Source: Candidatus Sulfidibacterium hydrothermale (GTDB lineage Bacteria; Bacteroidota; Bacteroidia; Bacteroidales; F082). Taken from it: a stretch of DNA of 64,000 nt. The notes beneath the pieces are model-generated. The model was not told the origin of the DNA. It did no database searches and was given only the letters and a program-made list of their open reading frames with translations. Every line of letters begins with the position of its first letter. Position 1 is the first letter of the stretch. Positions 23,839 to 33,007 of the stretch are shown piece after piece. The DNA lies in assembly GCF_020149915.1 (NCBI RefSeq), contig NZ_CP083760.1, forward strand, positions 930,001-994,000, written 5' to 3'. The position numbers were made by a program, and so were the translations under genes.

Positions 23839-25213
23839 GGAGCGACTGGCTTTTTTGTACCTGATCAGTACAGCAGGAATTATTTCCATCTTGTTTGTGG
23901 TGATTACTTTTAAGGTGAAAAAAAGTGTTTTTCAGCATCTTGACCATGATATATACATAGAGGCTGTAAAACATTCAAACGATATTTATATCCATAAAGG
24001 AAAGCTTCGCTTTAACCGAAGTGCCTGGTTGGAACGGGAACATCAAATGGTTCAGGTGAATCCGGTTTTTGTTGAAGCTGTTGATAGTAACGGGGAAGTC
24101 ATTGCCCGTTCTCCTAATTTAAAAGAAGACTCCCTCCGGTTTTTACCGGAATATGTCGGGAAATACCGGAACACGACCCTGGCTAACGGGCCGGTTCGTC
24201 AATATCAGTATGCTATTCGGAAAAACGGAAAGACGTATGGATATTTGCTGGTCGCCATGTCACTCGACAGTGCACAAATGGTGCTGAAAAAATTGAAAAC
24301 CACCTTGCTTATTGCTTTTCCGGTGGTGCTGATCATATTGTTTTTCTGGGCGCGTTTTATTGCCGGGAAAAGCATTCGTCCGGTGATGGCCATTATTGAA
24401 ACGTCAGATAAAATTACCCGGACCAACCTGCATCAGCGGGTGCCGTTGCCGGGAAACAAGGATGAATTGTATTTGTTATCCACTACCATCAACCGCTTGC
24501 TCGATCGTATTGAGCAGGCTATGGAGCGTGAAAAACAATTTACTTCTGATGCGGCTCATGAGTTAAAAACCCCGCTTCAGGTGATGAAAGGTAATATGGA
24601 AATTCTGATCCGGAAACCGCGAAATCCTGAAGAATACCAAAGCAAAATTAAAAGTTGTTTGCACGAAATCAATCGCATGGCGCATCTGGTAGACCAGTTG
24701 TTGTTGCTGGCCCGTTTTGAAAGTCAGCGTGAAGCGCTGGATATCCGTGAAGTACCGTTGGATGAACTTGTTGAACAGGTTATTCAGAAAAAATTATGGC
24801 AAATTGAAGAGAAAAAAATCAACCTGAAAGTTGATATTCAGGAATTGGTAACCGTGAAAAGTGATCCGTATCTTTTGCACATCATTTTTGAAAATGTGTT
24901 GTCCAATGCCATAAAATATACCCCTGAAAAGGGTACGGTTACCGTGAATATGGGGAAAGAAAATCATAAGCCTTTCTTGAGTATTCAGGATTCAGGACCG
25001 GGAATCAAACCGGAAGATCTGGATAAAATTTTCGATCGCTTTTACCGTTCCGATCCCTTAAAACATCCGCATATCAAAGGAACCGGGTTGGGACTTTCCA
25101 TTGTAAAACGGTTGAGCGAAATCCTGCATCTTGAATTTGTTCTGAAAAGTAATCCGGGAGAAGGTTTGTTGGTTTACATTGCTTTTCCGGAGAAAGAACC
25201 GGTAGAAGCTTAA
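23822..25213 (+). CDS. Sensor histidine kinase of the metal/stress two-component system
   Basis: 463 residues with two membrane helices (about 9-30 and 160-180) flanking a periplasmic sensor of about 130 residues. A HAMP linker follows, then the phospho-acceptor H246 in AAHELKTPLQVMKG, the N box ENVLSNAIKYTP, G1 DSGPGI, F box FDRFYR and G2 GTGLGLSIV. An earlier in-frame start would overlap the regulator by much more; ATG 23822 gives a normal membrane-proximal start. The sensor domain sequence (LDHDIYIEAVKHSNDIYIHKG) is of no family I can name, so the stimulus is inferred from the adjacent RND pump genes. Confidence 0.93.
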   Translation: MKAGFKERLAFLYLISTAGIISILFVVITFKVKKSVFQHLDHDIYIEAVKHSNDIYIHKGKLRFNRSAWLEREHQMVQVNPVFVEAVDSNGEVIARSPNLKEDSLRFLPEYVGKYRNTTLANGPVRQYQYAIRKNGKTYGYLLVAMSLDSAQMVLKKLKTTLLIAFPVVLIILFFWARFIAGKSIRPVMAIIETSDKITRTNLHQRVPLPGNKDELYLLSTTINRLLDRIEQAMEREKQFTSDAAHELKTPLQVMKGNMEILIRKPRNPEEYQSKIKSCLHEINRMAHLVDQLLLLARFESQREALDIREVPLDELVEQVIQKKLWQIEEKKINLKVDIQELVTVKSDPYLLHIIFENVLSNAIKYTPEKGTVTVNMGKENHKPFLSIQDSGPGIKPEDLDKIFDRFYRSDPLKHPHIKGTGLGLSIVKRLSEILHLEFVLKSNPGEGLLVYIAFPEKEPVEA

Positions 25214-25458
25214 GGGTAAATCCGGTTGTAAAACGGACTGTTGGTTTCTGGCGGATGAAGTTGCCCGACGGTTTGTGGCTTTCTTTTTTGAACTTGTACA
25301 ATTCCGGCACATCATCGTTTTTCCATTCTGGTATTTTCTGGGTTAGTGAATTTGTTATTTTCTGTGTAATCCGGTTTTTCGTTGTTTTTCGGTAATTTTT
25401 ACAAGTAAACAAAAACAACTCAACGGCTCTTAATTTCTATCTTTTTGATACATAATTA

Positions 25459-25477
25459 TTTTTAAGAAAATCTTAAG
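25459..25477. promoter_or_regulatory. Putative response-regulator box, site 3
   Basis: TTTTTAAGAAAATCTTAAG, identical to site 1. Half-sites are at 25462 and 25473. The box is centred about 45 bp before the -7 element, with no good -33 TTTG, the geometry expected for activation. Confidence 0.6.
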
Positions 25478-25509
25478 GATAAAAAAGGCAATTGAAAAAA
25501 GCGGTTTAT

Positions 25510-25517
25510 TACTTTTG
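25510..25517 (+). promoter_or_regulatory. -7 element of the RND efflux operon
   Basis: TACTTTTG. It places the transcription start near 25524 and rules out a TTG at 25515 as start codon, leaving the ATG at 25542. Confidence 0.6.
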
Positions 25518-25541
25518 CCATATCATATATCTCCCAAAAAT

Positions 25542-28500
25542 ATGTTAGAAAAAATTATTCAATTCAGCTTGAAAAACAAGCTGATCGTCATTCTCTTTAC
25601 GCTGACGGTCGTAGGATTTGGTTTATTTGCCATTTCTCAGATTCCCATCGGGGCAGTTCCCGATATTACTAATAACCAGGTGCAGGTGATTACTACCTCG
25701 CGAGATCTGGCCACCCAGGATGTGGAACAATTCATTACTTATCCCATTGAGCTGGAACTATCGAATGTTCCGGGGGTAAAAGAAATTCGTTCGGTATCCA
25801 AATTTGGATTGTCGGTGGTTACCGTGGTATTTGACGATGCCATGGGAACTTATCTGCCGCGGCTGCTGATCAGCGAGAAGTTAAAAAATGCAGAGGAAAA
25901 AATTCCGAAAAAGTTTGGAACGCCTCAATTAGGCCCCATTACCACCGGATTGGGTGAGATTTATCAGTATATTCTGGATACTAAGCCGGGATATGATACA
26001 CTGTATTCGGTGCAGGAATTGCGTACGATCCAGGACTGGATTGTTAAACGGCAATTAGCCGGGATTCCCGGAGTGGTGGAAATCAATACCTGGGGCGGTT
26101 ATCTGAAACAATATGAAGTAGCGGTAGATCCGCAAAAACTCCGGGCGATGAATACTACCATTGTGGAAGTGTTTGATGCCCTGGAAAAAAACAATGCCAT
26201 TGCCGGCGGAAGTTATATTGAAAAAGGAGCCCAGAGTTATTTTATCCGTGCAGACGGTTTGGCCAAATCATTAAAAGATATTGGCAATATTGTGGTAAAA
26301 AATGTAAACGGTGTACCAGTGCTGATTAAAGATGTGGCACAGGTCAAACTGGGACATGCCAATCGTTTCGGCGCCATTACCGGTAACGGACAGGGCGAGA
26401 AGGTGATGGGACAAATCATGATGCTGAAAGGAGCCAATTCGAAAAAGGTAATCGAAGCGGTAAAAAAACGGATTGCCAAAGTGCAAAAGAATTTGCCCGA
26501 AGGCGTGTACATTAATCCTTTTCTGGAAAGAAGCGAATTGGTAAACAAAACAACGTTTACTGTAGCCGAAAACCTGATTCTGGGATTTATTATTGTTCTG
26601 GGTGTGGTTATCCTGTTGTTGGGTAACCTTCGGTCGGGTTTGCTGATTGCATCGGTAATTCCTTTGGCTTTGCTGTTTACGCTTTCGTTGATGTATATCT
26701 TTGGTGTGGATGCCAACCTGATGAGTCTGGGTGCCATCGACTTCGGGATTATTATTGACGGATCAGTAATTATTGTGGAGTTTATCAGCCTTCAAATTCT
26801 GCGAAAGTGGGATACGCTGAAAATGATGCCCAAAGAGAACCGGCAAAAGGAGATAGATGAGATAACCTTTAAAAGTACCAACAAAATGATGCACTCGGCA
26901 GTGTTTGGCCAGCTCATTATTTTGATTGTGTTTATCCCGGTGTTGACACTTACCGGGGTGGAAGGGAAGATGTTCCGGCCTATGGCATTGACGTTTTCTT
27001 TTGCCTTGCTCGGCGCCATGCTGTTTGGGTTTACTTATGTTCCGGTGGCGGCTTCTCTTTTCCTGAAACCGGCCAAAAACCCGAAAAACTTCTCCTTCCG
27101 AATGATTGAATGGTTAAAAGGATTGTATATTCCCAGCATCAAATTTGCCTTAAAACACAAAGCGCTTGTGTTATCGGTTTCGGCAGTTTTGTTGATTATC
27201 TCGGTTATCACTTTTGGCCGGATGGGGGGTGAGTTTGTTCCGACACTGGATGAAGGCGACTTTGTGATACAACCGATCCTGAAAACAGGAACCTCATTGA
27301 GTAAAACCATTGAAACAACGACGCGCATTGAACGTATTTTGCTGAAACAGTTTCCGAATGAGGTTGATCAGGTGGTCAGCCGTATCGGAGCAGCTGAGGT
27401 GCCTACTGATCCCATGTCGATGGAAGATGCGGATATTATTATTAAGCTGAAAGACAAAAAGAACTGGACAAAAGCCCATACGAAGGACGAATTGGCCAAT
27501 GAGTTTAAAAAAGCACTCGAAGTGATTCCCGGTGTGGGATATGAATTTACCCAGCCGATTGAAATGCGCTTTAATGAATTGATTACCGGGGTGCGGGCCG
27601 ACATTGCCGTGAAAATTTACGGAGAAGATCTGGCCATCCTGAACCAGAAAGCCAAAGAAGCCCGTAATCTGATTGAAGGGATTCCCGGAGCTGCTGATAT
27701 CAGCGTGGAAAAAGTAGAAGGTCTGCCCCAGATCAGCATTAAATACGACCGGCAAAAACTGGCTAAATTCGGAATGAATGTGGACGAACTGGATAAAATT
27801 GTTTCACTGGCTTTTGCCGGTGTGAAAGCCGGTGTGATTTTTACCGGAGAAAAGAATTTTGACCTGGTAGTCCGTTATCAAAATGATTTTAAAAAGAATA
27901 TCGAAAATGTAAAAGACCTGCGTGTAAAACTGCCTTCCGGAAACAGTATTCCGTTTACCGAATTGGCAGACATTACTTATACCGAAGGTCCGGCAAAAAT
28001 ATCGCGTGACAATACCAAACGGAGAATTGTAGTGGGAATTAATGTCCGTGACCGTGACCTGGAGTCGGTAGTGAAAGATATTCAGAAAAAACTGGGAGCT
28101 AACTTGCATTTGCCTTCAGGATATTACATCGAATATGGCGGTCAGTTTGAGAATCTGCGTACGGCAAAAAAACGGCTTACTATTGCCATTCCGGTGGCTT
28201 TATTGCTCATCTTCATTCTGTTGCACTTTGCGTTTCAGTCTATCAAAGAGGCCATTATGGTTTATACAGCCATTCCGCTGTCGGCTGTCGGAGGCGTTTT
28301 CCTGCTGTGGTTGCGTGATATGCCGTTCAGCATTTCTGCCGGTGTAGGTTTTATTGCCTTGTTTGGTATTGCGGTGCTCAACGGAATTGTACTCATTGAG
28401 CATTATAAGAGTCTGAAGGCACAAGGAATGACGAATGTGGATGAACGAATTATCAAAGGTTCGTCTGAACGGTTACGCCCGGTATTGTTGACAGCTGCTG

Positions 28501-29888
28501 CTGCCGCACTTGGATTCTTCCCCATGGCTTTTTCTCATAATGTGGGAGCCGAAGTACAACGTCCTTTGGCTACAGTGGTCATCGGCGGATTGTTTACTGC
28601 CACCCTGCTGACCATGATTGTCTTGCCTGTTCTCTATTCTATTTTTGATAAACCGTTAAAAATCAAAAAAATGAAAAAACCTGCTGGTACGGTTATGCTG
28701 ATTATTCTGATGCTTGGAATCTTTTACCCGTCAAGCGGATACAGCCAGTCACAACCGGAAGGATTAAAACTTTCGGCCGCGATTGACAGTGCGCTGATTC
28801 ATAATCAAAATTTTCAGTCGGCCGTGAGTATGACCAAAGAACGGAAGGCGATGATTGGCACTGCCGTTGATTTTGGTAAAACGGATATTTATTATTCGGT
28901 AGATGAAAACAATCAGGCAGAACAAGGGTTGCCCTTGCATGTGATGGGCGTTCAGCAGACCTTTGCCTATCCGGGAGTTTATTCGGCCCGGAAAAAGGCA
29001 CTGAAGAAATCTTACGAAGCCGGACAGGCTGCTTTGAATATTTCCAAAAACAGATTGAAAAAAGAAGTGTCTTCGGTTTATTATCTGATTGTTTATTATC
29101 AGAATAAGCTGGAAGCCTACCGCTTTTTGGACAGCCTTTATACCCGTTTTTCGACAGCAGCCGGAAAAAAACTGAAAGCCGGCGAAGGAAATTATCTGGA
29201 GAAATTAACGGCAATGTCTAAAAAACAGGAAATCCATACCCGGCGGCTTCAGATCGAAAAAGAACTGGAGATCGCTTACCAGGAATTGTATAAACTGATG
29301 GGTGTTCAGCCCTCGGCCCGGATTACCATTACCAAAATGGAGCCGTTGCCCTACCGCGATCAGAGTCTTAGCACCAATCCGTTTTTGCTGAAATTGCAAA
29401 AGGAACGTGAAGCGACCTTGTATTTGCATAAAACAGAAAACCGGAAACTGGTTCCGGACCTGAAACTGGAATATTTTACGGGAAAAACCACGGTAGCTGA
29501 TGCCAAATGGTATCAGGGCTTTACGGTGGGGTTGGCTATCCCGTTGTGGTTTGGTCCGCAAAAATCGCGGGCCAAAGCTACCGGTTTAATGTACCAGGCC
29601 GTACAGCAAAAAGAGGTCTATCAGCAAAAAGCGTTGGAAACCAAAAAGAAACAGCTAAAGCAAAAGCTGGAAAAATACCTGGAAGCCATTCGTTATTATC
29701 AGGAAAACGGAAAAAAACTGTCGCGGACGCTGCTGCGTACAGCCGACAAGAGTTTTATGGCCGGCGAAATCAATTATTTTCAGTTTATTCAGAGTATGAA
29801 AGCCGCTACCGATATCCGTTTGAATTATCTGGATAACCTGCAACAATACAATCAAACCGTTTTAGAACTTCAATACATCGAATTATAA
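25542..29888 (+). CDS. CusA/CzcA-family RND transporter fused to a TolC-like outer membrane factor
   Basis: 1448 residues. Residues 1 to about 1030 are a complete heavy-metal RND pump: MLEKIIQFSLKNKLIVIL (helix 1), helix-4 signature DFGIIIDGSVIIVE with proton-relay D400, porter-domain segments, and 12 transmembrane helices ending VLPVLYSIFDKP. From residue 1044 a second N-terminus appears (MKKPAGTVMLIILMLGIF...SGYSQ), a signal-peptide-like segment, then about 390 residues with TolC-family helices (AVQQKEVYQ, NQTVLELQ). Such CusA-OMF fusions are known in Bacteroidota. Metals are not decided by sequence. A CusB-like adaptor follows 10 bp later. The response-regulator box and promoter lie directly upstream. 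Confidence 0.9.
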   Translation: MLEKIIQFSLKNKLIVILFTLTVVGFGLFAISQIPIGAVPDITNNQVQVITTSRDLATQDVEQFITYPIELELSNVPGVKEIRSVSKFGLSVVTVVFDDAMGTYLPRLLISEKLKNAEEKIPKKFGTPQLGPITTGLGEIYQYILDTKPGYDTLYSVQELRTIQDWIVKRQLAGIPGVVEINTWGGYLKQYEVAVDPQKLRAMNTTIVEVFDALEKNNAIAGGSYIEKGAQSYFIRADGLAKSLKDIGNIVVKNVNGVPVLIKDVAQVKLGHANRFGAITGNGQGEKVMGQIMMLKGANSKKVIEAVKKRIAKVQKNLPEGVYINPFLERSELVNKTTFTVAENLILGFIIVLGVVILLLGNLRSGLLIASVIPLALLFTLSLMYIFGVDANLMSLGAIDFGIIIDGSVIIVEFISLQILRKWDTLKMMPKENRQKEIDEITFKSTNKMMHSAVFGQLIILIVFIPVLTLTGVEGKMFRPMALTFSFALLGAMLFGFTYVPVAASLFLKPAKNPKNFSFRMIEWLKGLYIPSIKFALKHKALVLSVSAVLLIISVITFGRMGGEFVPTLDEGDFVIQPILKTGTSLSKTIETTTRIERILLKQFPNEVDQVVSRIGAAEVPTDPMSMEDADIIIKLKDKKNWTKAHTKDELANEFKKALEVIPGVGYEFTQPIEMRFNELITGVRADIAVKIYGEDLAILNQKAKEARNLIEGIPGAADISVEKVEGLPQISIKYDRQKLAKFGMNVDELDKIVSLAFAGVKAGVIFTGEKNFDLVVRYQNDFKKNIENVKDLRVKLPSGNSIPFTELADITYTEGPAKISRDNTKRRIVVGINVRDRDLESVVKDIQKKLGANLHLPSGYYIEYGGQFENLRTAKKRLTIAIPVALLLIFILLHFAFQSIKEAIMVYTAIPLSAVGGVFLLWLRDMPFSISAGVGFIALFGIAVLNGIVLIEHYKSLKAQGMTNVDERIIKGSSERLRPVLLTAAAAALGFFPMAFSHNVGAEVQRPLATVVIGGLFTATLLTMIVLPVLYSIFDKPLKIKKMKKPAGTVMLIILMLGIFYPSSGYSQSQPEGLKLSAAIDSALIHNQNFQSAVSMTKERKAMIGTAVDFGKTDIYYSVDENNQAEQGLPLHVMGVQQTFAYPGVYSARKKALKKSYEAGQAALNISKNRLKKEVSSVYYLIVYYQNKLEAYRFLDSLYTRFSTAAGKKLKAGEGNYLEKLTAMSKKQEIHTRRLQIEKELEIAYQELYKLMGVQPSARITITKMEPLPYRDQSLSTNPFLLKLQKEREATLYLHKTENRKLVPDLKLEYFTGKTTVADAKWYQGFTVGLAIPLWFGPQKSRAKATGLMYQAVQQKEVYQQKALETKKKQLKQKLEKYLEAIRYYQENGKKLSRTLLRTADKSFMAGEINYFQFIQSMKAATDIRLNYLDNLQQYNQTVLELQYIEL

Positions 29889-29898
29889 TATCATCATC

Positions 29899-31050
29899 AT
29901 GAAAAAAAGAAATATTTTAATCATAGCTGTTCTTGCCATTTTTACCCTGGCTTCCTGTGGTTCTTCGTCAACAGAAAAAGAAGCTGCACAAAAACAGACA
30001 GCAGAAAAAACAGAGAAAAAAAATCCGGATCAGTTTCTGATTACCGACAAGCAACTGAAAGATTCCGGAATGGCACTGGCCAAAGTAAAAACCGATACTT
30101 TTCATTACCAGGTTTCGGCTCAGGGCTCGTTGGAAGTTCCTCCGTACAACAAAGCAAAGATCAGTACGTTTATGCCCGGAAAAGTGGAAGATTTACATCT
30201 TCTGGCCGGCGATCATGTTAAAAAAGGAGAGCGGTTGATGGTGATCAATAATCCGGATTTTCTGATAATGCAACAGAATTATCTGAAAGCAAAAGAAGAT
30301 TTGGTTTATTTGAAAAAAGAATACCAGCGTCAGCAATCACTGGCGGCAGACAGCATTACTTCACAAAAAAAGTTGCAGAAAAGCCGGAACAGCTATTTGA
30401 ATACGCTGGCTAACTACCAGACTTTAAAACAGCAATTAAAATTATTGCATTTTGACCTGAAACAGATTGAACAAGGGCATTTTTCAGCTTCAGCACCGTT
30501 GTATGCGCCCATAAGCGGTTATGTTACCATGCTGAATGTAACCCGAGGCTCGCATGTGAACCCGTCGGATGTAATCATGGAAATTATTGACGATTCGCAT
30601 ATTCATCTTGAATTGAAAGTTTTTGAAAAAGATGTTTTAAAGCTGAAACCGGGGCAGAAGATCGAATTTATGATTCCGGATATGGGTAATCAGACTTTTT
30701 GGGGATATGTGCATCTTATCGGGAAAAAAATTGACCCGGAAAGCCGGACGGTTGTAGTACACGGCCATTTAACCGGCAAGCATCCGGCTTTTATTACCGG
30801 AATGTATGTGGAAGCCAAAATTTTGACAGGGAGTTTTACGGGATTATCGGTTCCGACTACGGCCATTATCAAACAGGAAGAAAATTATTTTATCCTGAAA
30901 CTGTTGAAAAAGGATGATAAAGGATATCATTTTGAGAAAGTTCAGGTGATGCCCGGACTGGTAAAAGGAAAAGAAACTCAGATTAAAGCCAATTCGATGA
31001 TCAAATCCGGGGATACCATTCTTGGCAAAGGCGCTTTCTTCCTTTTGTAA
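29899..31050 (+). CDS. CusB/HlyD-family RND adaptor lipoprotein
   Basis: 383 residues. Lipoprotein signal with lipobox LASC (about residues 17-20), a Lys/Glu-rich linker, then the membrane fusion fold: beta-barrel/lipoyl half (PGKVEDLHLLAGDHVKKGERLMVI), helical hairpin (about 125-185), lipoyl second half (APLYAPISGYVTMLNVTRGSHV), barrel (FEKDVLKLKPGQKIEFMI) and a membrane-proximal domain. It connects the inner membrane pump to the outer membrane portion of the preceding fusion. No His/Met-rich metal-binding N-terminal stretch as in E. coli CusB is present. Last gene of the operon, ended by the terminator at 31070. Confidence 0.92.
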   Translation: MKKRNILIIAVLAIFTLASCGSSSTEKEAAQKQTAEKTEKKNPDQFLITDKQLKDSGMALAKVKTDTFHYQVSAQGSLEVPPYNKAKISTFMPGKVEDLHLLAGDHVKKGERLMVINNPDFLIMQQNYLKAKEDLVYLKKEYQRQQSLAADSITSQKKLQKSRNSYLNTLANYQTLKQQLKLLHFDLKQIEQGHFSASAPLYAPISGYVTMLNVTRGSHVNPSDVIMEIIDDSHIHLELKVFEKDVLKLKPGQKIEFMIPDMGNQTFWGYVHLIGKKIDPESRTVVVHGHLTGKHPAFITGMYVEAKILTGSFTGLSVPTTAIIKQEENYFILKLLKKDDKGYHFEKVQVMPGLVKGKETQIKANSMIKSGDTILGKGAFFLL

Positions 31051-31069
31051 GAACTTGTTTTACAGAATC

Positions 31070-31106
31070 AAAAAAGCCGGCAGATATTGTTCTTGCCGGC
31101 TTTTTT
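31070..31106. terminator. Bidirectional intrinsic terminator
   Basis: AAAAAAGCCGGCA and TGCCGGCTTTTTT form a perfect 13-bp stem around an 11-nt loop, between the convergent adaptor and serine hydrolase genes. Confidence 0.92.
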
Positions 31107-31127
31107 TGATTTTAAGTAGAGAAAATT

Positions 31128-32699
31128 CTATTCCTTCACCCGGAAAAGATCCAAATCCTGAAAGTCAAAACTAAAGTCGGTAAGCGGAGAGATGGCTTTC
31201 ATTTTTATTTCCGAAGGGATACCCTGAAAATTGGATTGGAAAAGAACAAAAGCATCGGCATGCATACTGCGGTCCTGCCATTTGGCAATAAAAACATGAT
31301 CTTTATACCACAACAGCTGTCCTGCCATGCGGGGCGAACGTTTGGATGCCAGCCAAAGGGTATCGTTTTTAAGACTGACGGTTACATCACCAAACCAACG
31401 ATCGCGGTAAGTTCCGGTAAACATTTTTAAATCGGGGGCTTTCTGTCCGGTTTTTTGCTGCGCTTTGATTTTTTCCCATACCGCTTGGGTAATGGCACGA
31501 GCCCGTTTTTCGGCCTTGTCGGTCTTTTGTTTGTATAGCGCTACTCTGTCTATGCCGTGAACGCCGACGTATCCGTCAATAATCTGGTCGCTGACCGCAT
31601 AAAAGGCTGCACCCGATTCCTGGTTGGTAAGTACAATGATGCCCAGTTTAAGCTCAGGAATCATAACAATTTCCGTAACCATGCCGGCCAGTCCGCCGGT
31701 GTGCCAGATTTCTTTGTATCCTTTTACGTCTTTCATAAACCATCCCAGCCCGTAATCAAAAAAATGGGTGTGGTAAATGGTGTCTTTTCTTACGTGAAGA
31801 ATGGTTTGTGGCGAAAACATTTCATGAGCCTGTTTTTCACTAAAAAGATGATATTGGAGATTGTTCCCGTAACGGCCGTCATTTAACCGGCACTGTACCC
31901 ATTTGATCAGGTCATGAATGTTTGAGTTAATACCTCCGGCCGGATCGGTCAACGGAAGGTTATAGCGTTCCACAATGGTCAGTTTCCCGTTGGCAAAGGC
32001 ATGGGCTTCGGCCAGGTCTGACCGGTCTTTTACCCGCTGCAGGCTGGGCGCGCTTTCGGTCATTCCCAGCTTGTCGAAAATATTCTTTTGAACGAAATCT
32101 TCCCAACTCAACCCGCTGACGCGATGAACGATTTCTCCGGCAACAACGTACAGCAGGTTGTCGTAAGCAAATGTACTCCGGAAAGGTGTAACCTGCCGGA
32201 GGTAACGAAGATTATGAATGAGTTCGGGAAGGGTGAAGTTATTCCCGTCCGGAAAAATCATAAAATCACCGGCCCCCAGTCCCAGTCCGCTACGGTGTGT
32301 AACCAAATCGCGAATCCGGAAATCATGAGAAACATACGCACTGTAGAGCTGAAACTCAGGAATGTATTTTTGTACCCGGTCGTCCCAGCTGATTTTTCCC
32401 TGATCCACTAAAATGGCCAGAGCCGCTGTGGTAAAAGCTTTGCTGTTGGAAGCAATGGCAAAAAGTGTGTGGGTATCTACTTTTTTCCCGGTTTTAATGG
32501 AACGTACGCCGTAACCTTTGGCAAGAAGAACTTTTCCGTCTTTGATGACGGCTACTGCCATGCCGGGCACATCAAAGGTTTTCATGGAACGTTGAACCAG
32601 CTGATCGATTTGATGAACCGAAAGGGGTTGCGCCTGACTGATGGTAAAAAGGCCATTGAAAAACAGGGCCAGAATAAAAAAGCGTAAAGTAAACTTCAT
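31128..32699 (-). CDS. Secreted serine hydrolase, class C beta-lactamase/PBP4 fold
   Basis: 523 residues. Signal peptide MKFTLRFFILALFFNGLFTISQAQ, with the ATG at 32699 chosen because it starts the signal directly. A beta-lactamase-fold domain (about 25-395) carries the nucleophile motif SNSK (Ser-x-x-Lys), the Tyr-x-Asn motif as YDN and HTGG in place of KTG. An additional C-terminal domain of about 100 residues (FTGTYRDRWFGDVTVSLKNDTLW) is like the DUF3471 lipocalin-type extension. These enzymes are usually esterases or D-amino peptidases, not true beta-lactamases. Stand-alone gene; substrate unknown. Confidence 0.9.
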   Translation of the reverse strand: MKFTLRFFILALFFNGLFTISQAQPLSVHQIDQLVQRSMKTFDVPGMAVAVIKDGKVLLAKGYGVRSIKTGKKVDTHTLFAIASNSKAFTTAALAILVDQGKISWDDRVQKYIPEFQLYSAYVSHDFRIRDLVTHRSGLGLGAGDFMIFPDGNNFTLPELIHNLRYLRQVTPFRSTFAYDNLLYVVAGEIVHRVSGLSWEDFVQKNIFDKLGMTESAPSLQRVKDRSDLAEAHAFANGKLTIVERYNLPLTDPAGGINSNIHDLIKWVQCRLNDGRYGNNLQYHLFSEKQAHEMFSPQTILHVRKDTIYHTHFFDYGLGWFMKDVKGYKEIWHTGGLAGMVTEIVMIPELKLGIIVLTNQESGAAFYAVSDQIIDGYVGVHGIDRVALYKQKTDKAEKRARAITQAVWEKIKAQQKTGQKAPDLKMFTGTYRDRWFGDVTVSLKNDTLWLASKRSPRMAGQLLWYKDHVFIAKWQDRSMHADAFVLFQSNFQGIPSEIKMKAISPLTDFSFDFQDLDLFRVKE

Positions 32700-33007
32700 G
32701 ATGAATAATTTTTTAAGTACCATACAAACATACGAAATAAGCAAAAGCAGGGATGATGTAGAACGACGAAGCTTTCATACACCATTTCTGCCTGATAACC
32801 GGGTAAATTGTTGTTTTAATGTAATGTTTCTGAAAGAAAACCAGGCCTGCAGATAAGCAACTGGTGGTAACTTCACTCGTTTGCATCGGGCTTTTCATCA
32901 ACCGGAAGAAATGAATTGATGTGCTGGATGCTGAACAGCTTGTTCTTTTATTGTAGTACTGCAAAATAATTCTCACTTTTGCATGGTAAACCTGAAAATC
33001 TGAATTT
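32700..33007. other. Divergent intergenic region
   Basis: 308 bp between the serine hydrolase and the GH65 fusion. Only the promoter of the latter is recognisable (32951-32981). Translations of the rest show no homology. Confidence 0.6.
32951..32981 (+). promoter_or_regulatory. Promoter of the GH65 fusion gene
   Basis: -33 TTG (32951-32953), 20-nt spacer, near-consensus -7 CACTTTTG (32974-32981; one mismatch to TAnnTTTG). The ATG at 33008 follows with a leader of about 20 nt. Confidence 0.55.

Larger units (their letters stand above)
25214..25541. other. Intergenic region upstream of the efflux operon
   Basis: 328 bp. It contains the response-regulator box (25459-25477) and the TACTTTTG -7 element (25510-25517), followed by a leader of about 18 nt. 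Nothing gene-like; no terminator is visible for the kinase gene. Confidence 0.65.

Noticed and set aside
31128-32699. Antibiotic-resistance beta-lactamase
   Set aside because: Class C fold motifs are present but with HTGG in place of KTG and an extra C-terminal domain, typical of esterase/peptidase relatives.
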